Below, piece after piece: positions 20,658 to 25,065 of a stretch of DNA of 25,065 bases. The position numbers and the translations under genes are program-made. Where the stretch lies: the NCBI GenBank assembly GCA_001970855.1, contig LSSN01006103.1:1-25065 (forward strand), given 5' to 3'. The stretch's first letter is position 1, and the number at the start of each line of letters is the position of its first letter. This DNA is from Smittium culicis. Taxonomy: Eukaryota > Kickxellomycota > Harpellomycetes > Harpellales > Legeriomycetaceae. The notes beneath the pieces are model-generated. The model ran no database searches and was not told where the DNA came from. It saw only the letters and a program-made list of their open reading frames with translations.

Positions 20658-23156
20658 ATGAAATTTGGTCAGAAATTACAAGAAAGTATATACCCTGACT
20701 GGAAATTCTACTATCTTGACTATGCTGGCTTCAAGTCTTACATTTACACCTGCGCTGCAAGGGGCTATACTGCAGAGGACGAATCTGAATTCGTATCAAA
20801 TCTTGAAGAAGAAATTGAAAAGGTTTGCTTTTTTCAACTATTACTATTTAAAATTAACAAATCTAAAAAAAAAAAAAAATTAATTTTTTAATTCTTTAAA
20901 TTTAGATGCAAGATTTCCAACAAGCTAAAATTAAGGAGGTCAAAAGAAGAATAGAAAACTGTTATACCGAAATAGATCTAATCAATAAAAACCGTGGAAC
21001 TGAAGAAGCAAAACTCAGTCAGTTCTCGGTAATCGAAGAAGAAATCAACATGATCATCGCCGAAGTCAACGAATTAGCAAAATACACTCGTATAAACTTC
21101 ACCGCGCTAGTTAAAATCGTTAAAAAACACGATAAAAACGTATCTTTCATGCTAAAACCCATATTTACTCAAAAAATTAATAGTATGCCATTCTTCAAAG
21201 AAAGCTTTGATGTTTTGCTTTTGAAGCTGTCTAGGCTTTACAAAATTGTCAGGGACGGTGGCAAAGACTTGTCTAAAAACGTCAACCCTCAGTCTGGGAA
21301 TGGTCAGACTTTTGTCAGGCAAACAACTAAATACTGGGTCCATCCGGATAATGTCATGGAGCTAAAGCTGTTTATTCTTAAAAATCTGCCTGTCCTTGTT
21401 TACAGCAACAACCAAAATAAGCCTGTCAATCCCGCAATTACAAGTATTTACTTTGACAACACTGAACTTGACCTCTACAAAGGAAGAATTGAAAAGGTCG
21501 AAGGAGCCGAAGCTATCAGACTTAGGTGGTACGGTGACGACCAAGTCCCTGACATTTTTGTAGAAAGAAAAACTCATCGTGAAGACTGGACCGGAGAAAA
21601 AAGCGTAAAAGAACGTTTCTCGATGAAAGAAAAGCATGTAAACAGTTACTTGTCTGGAACATACGACTTTGAAAAAAAAATTGCTAAATTGAGGGAAGAA
21701 GGTACTAAGTCGCCCAAAGATATAGACGATATGGAAAGACTGTCACGTGAAACCTTAGAAAGCGTAAAAGAAAAAAAATTGGTTCCAGGTACGTATCTAT
21801 CATCATCATCACCATTAATTTATCTAGCTTACATTATTCCTTTTCTTTTTATAAAGTCATTTAATTAAAGCTTTAAATTGTTTTTTTTTTTTTTAATGAA
21901 CAGTTTTAAGAACTTTCTATAACCGCACTGCTTTCCAGCTTCCCGGAGACGCATCTGTTAGAATATCATTAGATACTGAGCTTTCGATGATCAGAGAAGA
22001 TAATTTCGACGGAATTGAAAGAGCTGGTCTTAACTGGAGAAGAACAGATATCCATGGGGACTACCCATTCCCTCAGCTTCCTGAAAGGGACATTTGTAGA
22101 TTCCCTTACGCAGTTCTTGAAGTTAAGCTGCAAACTGAAAGAGGCGAAAATCCGCCAAGATGGGTTACTAGCCTGATTAACAGTCACTTGGTCGAATCAG
22201 TGCCAAAGTTCAGTAAATTCATACATGGTGTTTCTACGCTTTTAGAAGATAGAGTAGATATTTTGCCATTCTGGGTAAGCACTTTTTAAATATAAGCTTG
22301 ATTTTGTTTCATTGAAACTTTAACCTTTTATTTTATGTTAAATTATAACTAGTTTTCGCAAATGGACAAGGACATTAGAAAGAAGCCCAACAAGTTCAGC
22401 AATTTCTCTCTTTCCAGCAGCGCAAGGAACAGTTTTGTAGACCTGACATCGTTTTCAGACTTGTCATCAAACAAGAACAGTAAATCATTTGATTATAAGA
22501 AGTTTGCATTGGCAGCTAATTCATCAAGCCGAAGGAACTCGCCATCTTCAAATGCTAGTTATGGGTCGCTTGAGATCAATGACCAGTCGACTGAAGGAAA
22601 TGATCAAATCGATCCAAACAGGTTCAGTAGGAAATGGTACAATTTGTATGGATTGCTTGACTTTAACAGGCCTAAATATGGGAGCAACTATTCAGAGGAA
22701 GGATTTATCCCAAGACAATTCCCGCAGCTTCCTATACATGATCAAGATATTAGCATTCCGGGATCATCAAGTTACGGAAGTACATGCAGAGATGCGTCAG
22801 ATAGCGGATATAAGAAGATCATACAAGTTCCAGCACGTGTAGAACCAAAAGTATTTTTTGCAAACGAGAGAACGTTTTTAGCCTGGTTGAACTTTTCGAT
22901 GTTGCTTGGGTCATTGTCTTTAGGACTGCTGAACTTTGGAGATCAAAACGGGCGGTACGCTGGAGTTGCGTTCACACTGGTTAGCATAATGGCGATGTTT
23001 TATGCACTATCGCTATTCCACTGGAGAGCCGATAGAATTGGGATGCAGAATGTAGGGCCTTATGACGATAGACTGGGTCCCACTTTACTTGTAATTGCTC
23101 TGTTTTGCGCCATATCGTTGAACTTTTACTTCAAATTTTCAGACTACAAAATGTAA
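20658..23156 (+). CDS. VTC4: VTC4: vacuolar polyphosphate polymerase (SPX-VTC-DUF202)
   Basis: Four exons: 20658-20822, 20906-21788, 21904-22274, 22353-23156 (740 aa). The SPX domain starts [20 protein letters not shown], with Tyr22 and Lys26 and the basic helix KIVKKHDK (K125, K128, K129, K132) that binds inositol pyrophosphates. The VTC tunnel domain holds all polymerase residues I can place by comparison with yeast Vtc4, at a constant offset of four: R260 and R262 (RLRW), E275, K277 (ERKTH), K287 (GEKSV), R357 (YNRTAF), R369, E422 and K424 (LEVK), K451 and K454 (VPKFSKF). A Ser-rich linker (about 477-630) precedes DUF202 (633-740) with [14 protein letters not shown] and [10 protein letters not shown] and three membrane helices. 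From family knowledge, it makes polyphosphate from ATP at the vacuolar membrane and feeds it into the lumen. The gene is less AT-rich than its paralogues. Confidence 0.97.
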
Positions 23157-23596
23157 AAAAAAAAAAAATGACACACAAAAATATTCACAGCATACAAATT
23201 TCTCCTCGGCATCAAAGGAAAAGGTGTGGGGGGAGTGGTTGAGGAGAAAAAAAAAAACTAACTTTGAACATTGCCTTAATTTACATACTATAATTTATTT
23301 TTTAGTTAAATCTACATTTTCTTCTTTTTTTTTTTATTCGTCCCCAGTTATTATTCGTATTATATTAAAAAATACATATTAAGTTTACATTCTTCATTTT
23401 TAGTAATTTATATTTTATCATACCATTCTATAATTATATAGTCAATTTTTTGCGCTTTTTCGTTGCAAATTTGAAAATAAAAGGTAGTTATATTTGTAAA
23501 CTTTATAAAATTTTCATCTTTATGCTTATAAAGATGCTACTTGAGATTCACATAACTATAGTCTTTTCTTGCGGTAAAGCTTGTAGATTTAATGAC

Positions 23597-23720
23597 ATGG
23601 CAGCAATTAGAGTAATAAATGGAATGGCGAGCTTCCGATCATTTCTTGGATGGTGTTGATTTTTTAAGCGCTTTAGATATAGATGCATACATAGATTTTT
23701 ATGCAAGTAAGAAACGGTCA
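23597..23720 (+). mobile_element. Possible remnant of a Ty3/gypsy reverse transcriptase
   Basis: The frame reads MAAIRVINGMASFRSFLGWC, a stop, then FFKRFRYRCIHRF. This resembles the end of the RT domain in gypsy elements, where an AI-x-x-M-P stretch precedes RSFLGLC-x-(Y/F)(Y/F)-(R/K)RF. The match is short and contains a stop, so the call is tentative. Confidence 0.3.
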
Positions 23721-23865
23721 GTGGTATATTATAAAAAGCGGTTGTGATGCTGGTGGAGGCTGTGGCGCGTGGGTGGGTAGGCGGCGAAGAACGTGCTCTC
23801 TTGCCGGGCTGCTGATTGGTTCTGACAATGACTTTTGCGCAGTTACCAAAATCATCGGCAATTAG
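23701..23865 (+). other. GC-rich island with a 54-codon open frame
   Basis: About 125 bp around 23735-23860 is markedly G+C-rich in otherwise very AT-rich DNA. A frame from the ATG at 23701 runs 54 codons to a stop at 23865 and has a Gly/Cys-rich middle (GCDAGGGCGAWVGRRR). I recognise no protein. In AT-rich genomes such islands can be structured RNA genes, exons or recent insertions; I cannot choose between these. Confidence 0.3.
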
Positions 23866-24015
23866 TTAATAGCTCAGATCATTAGTGGAAAAAAAAAAAA
23901 TACGAAGGGGAAGTACGGAACAGTTTGTGGTACTTTAAAGGCGTGAACTGAATTATGAGAGGGCGGCCTGATAGCTCAGCTTCAAACTTATCTTAGTTTA
24001 GAGGAATTTAAGTAA

Positions 24016-24055
24016 TTTCTGATTTCTGATTCCTGATTCCTGATTCCTGATTTCT
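24016..24055. repeat. 7-bp tandem repeat TTYCTGA, about 5.7 copies
   Basis: Two copies of TTTCTGA, three of TTCCTGA and a partial TTTCT follow each other without interruption. It is simple intergenic tandem sequence. Confidence 0.9.
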
Positions 24056-24095
24056 TTTTGATCCATTAACTAAGCGGTCTAATTAAGTTTTCCTT

Positions 24096-24114
24096 TATTA
24101 TTATTATTATTATT
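24096..24114. repeat. (ATT)n short microsatellite
   Basis: About six trinucleotide units in the spacer downstream of VTC4. Confidence 0.8.
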
Positions 24115-24460
24115 TTATGTTTAATTTTGTTTTCATATCAGTTTTGGAACTTTATTGCTATGGAAGTGGTGGGATGAGAGGCTCAAGTATCTCGAACCTC
24201 CTCCTGGCCATCGATTAACTTTGATTCCGTCACGTAATCCCAAGCTTTAAATATAAAAAAGTAATAGTAAAAGTAATAATAAAATTATTAAAAAACTTGT
24301 GCTACCGCTACTTCTTGATCCTGATTCCAACACTAAAAAAAAATAAAAGAGACTACACGTTTATTTAAAGAATTAGCTAACAAATAGGCAAAATAGTAGC
24401 CTAATCCCTTCTTATTCGCAGGTGCGTTTAAGCTTAATATAATACAGCGAAAGATCACTG

Positions 24461-24513
24461 GCCAATTACTCTGCATACCTTTTGGTTCGAAGAAGGCGGA
24501 GAGTATAATTGGC
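24461..24513. repeat. Imperfect inverted repeat / hairpin
   Basis: gccaattactct at 24461-24472 pairs with agagtataattggc at 24500-24513, with a two-base bulge. The 27-base interior contains a second short pair, CCTT ... AAGG, around ttggttcgaag. The structure could fold as a stem with an inner hairpin. It may be a small non-coding RNA, the remains of a MITE, or chance. Confidence 0.4.
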
Positions 24514-25065
24514 AAATAAGCGGCGTCAAAAAAAAAAATACAAGTATATAATAATCTGCACTAAATGAGCTTATTTTATAATTTTTTTTTTTTTTGTAGT
24601 AGTGTTTATAAAATAGCTGCAAAATGGCATCTAGAATGTTTGGTTATAATCTTCGCATTTACGAATAAAGAAAAAAATTAAAAATTAAAAAAAAAAAAGT
24701 TTATTTTATTCTCGAATACGCATTATTACACTCCATAAAGCAAATATTATATAATATATCGTGATTTCTTCTCTCCTAAACTACCACCACATAACAATAA
24801 TATTAAAATTAAATTATATACACCAACAAGTACTAGAACTTGAAAACTTAACATACCCATTTCGCCCAATAACTAAAACAGTTTACTCCACATCTTATTT
24901 ATTCAATTGAGCGATTTTTTATTTTTGGCTTTTACACTTTCTAAAATATTTGCAAAAATAAAATCTTTTTTCAGATAGAAATATTCTCCTGTAATTTGAA
25001 TTATTTATTCCTAATAAGCAATTTCATATATCTATATCAACAATAATGCCAAAATTCCAGAACAA

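Larger units (their letters stand above)
23157..25065. other. 1.9 kb 3' spacer to the window edge
   Basis: No intact gene. It begins with a 14-A run directly after the VTC4 stop codon. It includes a possible retroelement fragment (23597-23720), a strikingly GC-rich island (about 23735-23860), a 7-bp tandem repeat (24016-24055), a short (ATT)n tract (24096-24114) and a hairpin (24461-24513). The last 500 bp are featureless and AT-rich. Confidence 0.55.

Noticed and set aside
23870..23979. Two TAGCTCAG strings resembling a tRNA A box
   Set aside because: No B box, acceptor stem or anticodon arm follows either of them, so they cannot be tRNA genes.
24461..24513. GGTTCGA inside the hairpin, resembling a tRNA T loop
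   Set aside because: The flanking bases do not form a proper five-base T stem with the right spacing, and there are no D or anticodon arms upstream.
24333..24515. Minus-strand frame of 60 codons
   Set aside because: It overlaps the hairpin, resembles no protein I know, and its composition matches the spacer.
1..25065. CRISPR arrays, bacterial operons, Shine-Dalgarno sites
   Set aside because: No regularly spaced direct repeats are present, and spliceosomal introns and fungal gene families show this is a eukaryotic nuclear sequence.

Overview
The window is A+T-rich eukaryotic DNA with short spliceosomal introns (about 49-145 nt, GT...AG, several with a CTAAC-like branch point). The gene content is fungal. 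There are four homologues of the vacuolar transporter chaperone (VTC) polyphosphate polymerase complex and a mitochondrial OXA1-type insertase. Long spacers between the genes hold decayed transposon fragments and microsatellites. The low GC, the introns and the many retroelement fossils would fit an early-diverging fungus, for example a Harpellales/Kickxellomycotina-type genome. That placement is inference, not something the sequence proves.

Layout, left to right. 1-122: start of a gene running off the left edge (minus). 123-1858: AT-rich spacer with a long (AAT)n tract. 1859-2749: single-exon type II membrane protein resembling a GT31-type glycosyltransferase (plus). 2750-5877: spacer with a fossil repeat copy and a (CA)n tract. 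5878-8906: seven-exon, highly divergent SPX-VTC protein (plus), here called VTC-A. 9366-10397: OXA1/YidC-family insertase (minus). 10667-11084: small two-exon gene of unknown function (plus). 11312-11744: two-exon VTC1-like DUF202 protein (minus). 11745-13197: spacer with a piggyBac-type MITE. 13198-15677: four-exon SPX-VTC-DUF202 protein of Vtc2/Vtc3 type (minus). 15678-20657: 5 kb spacer with fossils of a Ty3/gypsy integrase, a Tc1-like repeat and a LINE reverse transcriptase. 20658-23156: four-exon canonical VTC4 (plus). 23157-25065: spacer with a possible RT fragment, a GC-rich island and a hairpin.

The central feature is the clustering of a complete VTC gene set, which lies unlinked in S. 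cerevisiae. VTC4 keeps every polyphosphate-polymerase and inositol-pyrophosphate-sensing residue I could place. The Vtc2/3-type paralogue keeps the fold and the membrane domain but has charge-reversing substitutions in the active site. VTC-A has lost essentially all active-site and sensor lysines and arginines, and its DUF202 domain is replaced by a Ser-rich linker plus one clear membrane helix. The three large genes share three introns at identical positions and phases, so they arose by intron-bearing gene duplication. Vtc4, the Vtc2/3-type subunit and Vtc1 would be expected to form the vacuolar complex that makes polyphosphate from ATP and moves it into the lumen. VTC-A is the unexplained member: possibly a regulatory or decoy subunit, possibly a gene that has diverged to another role.
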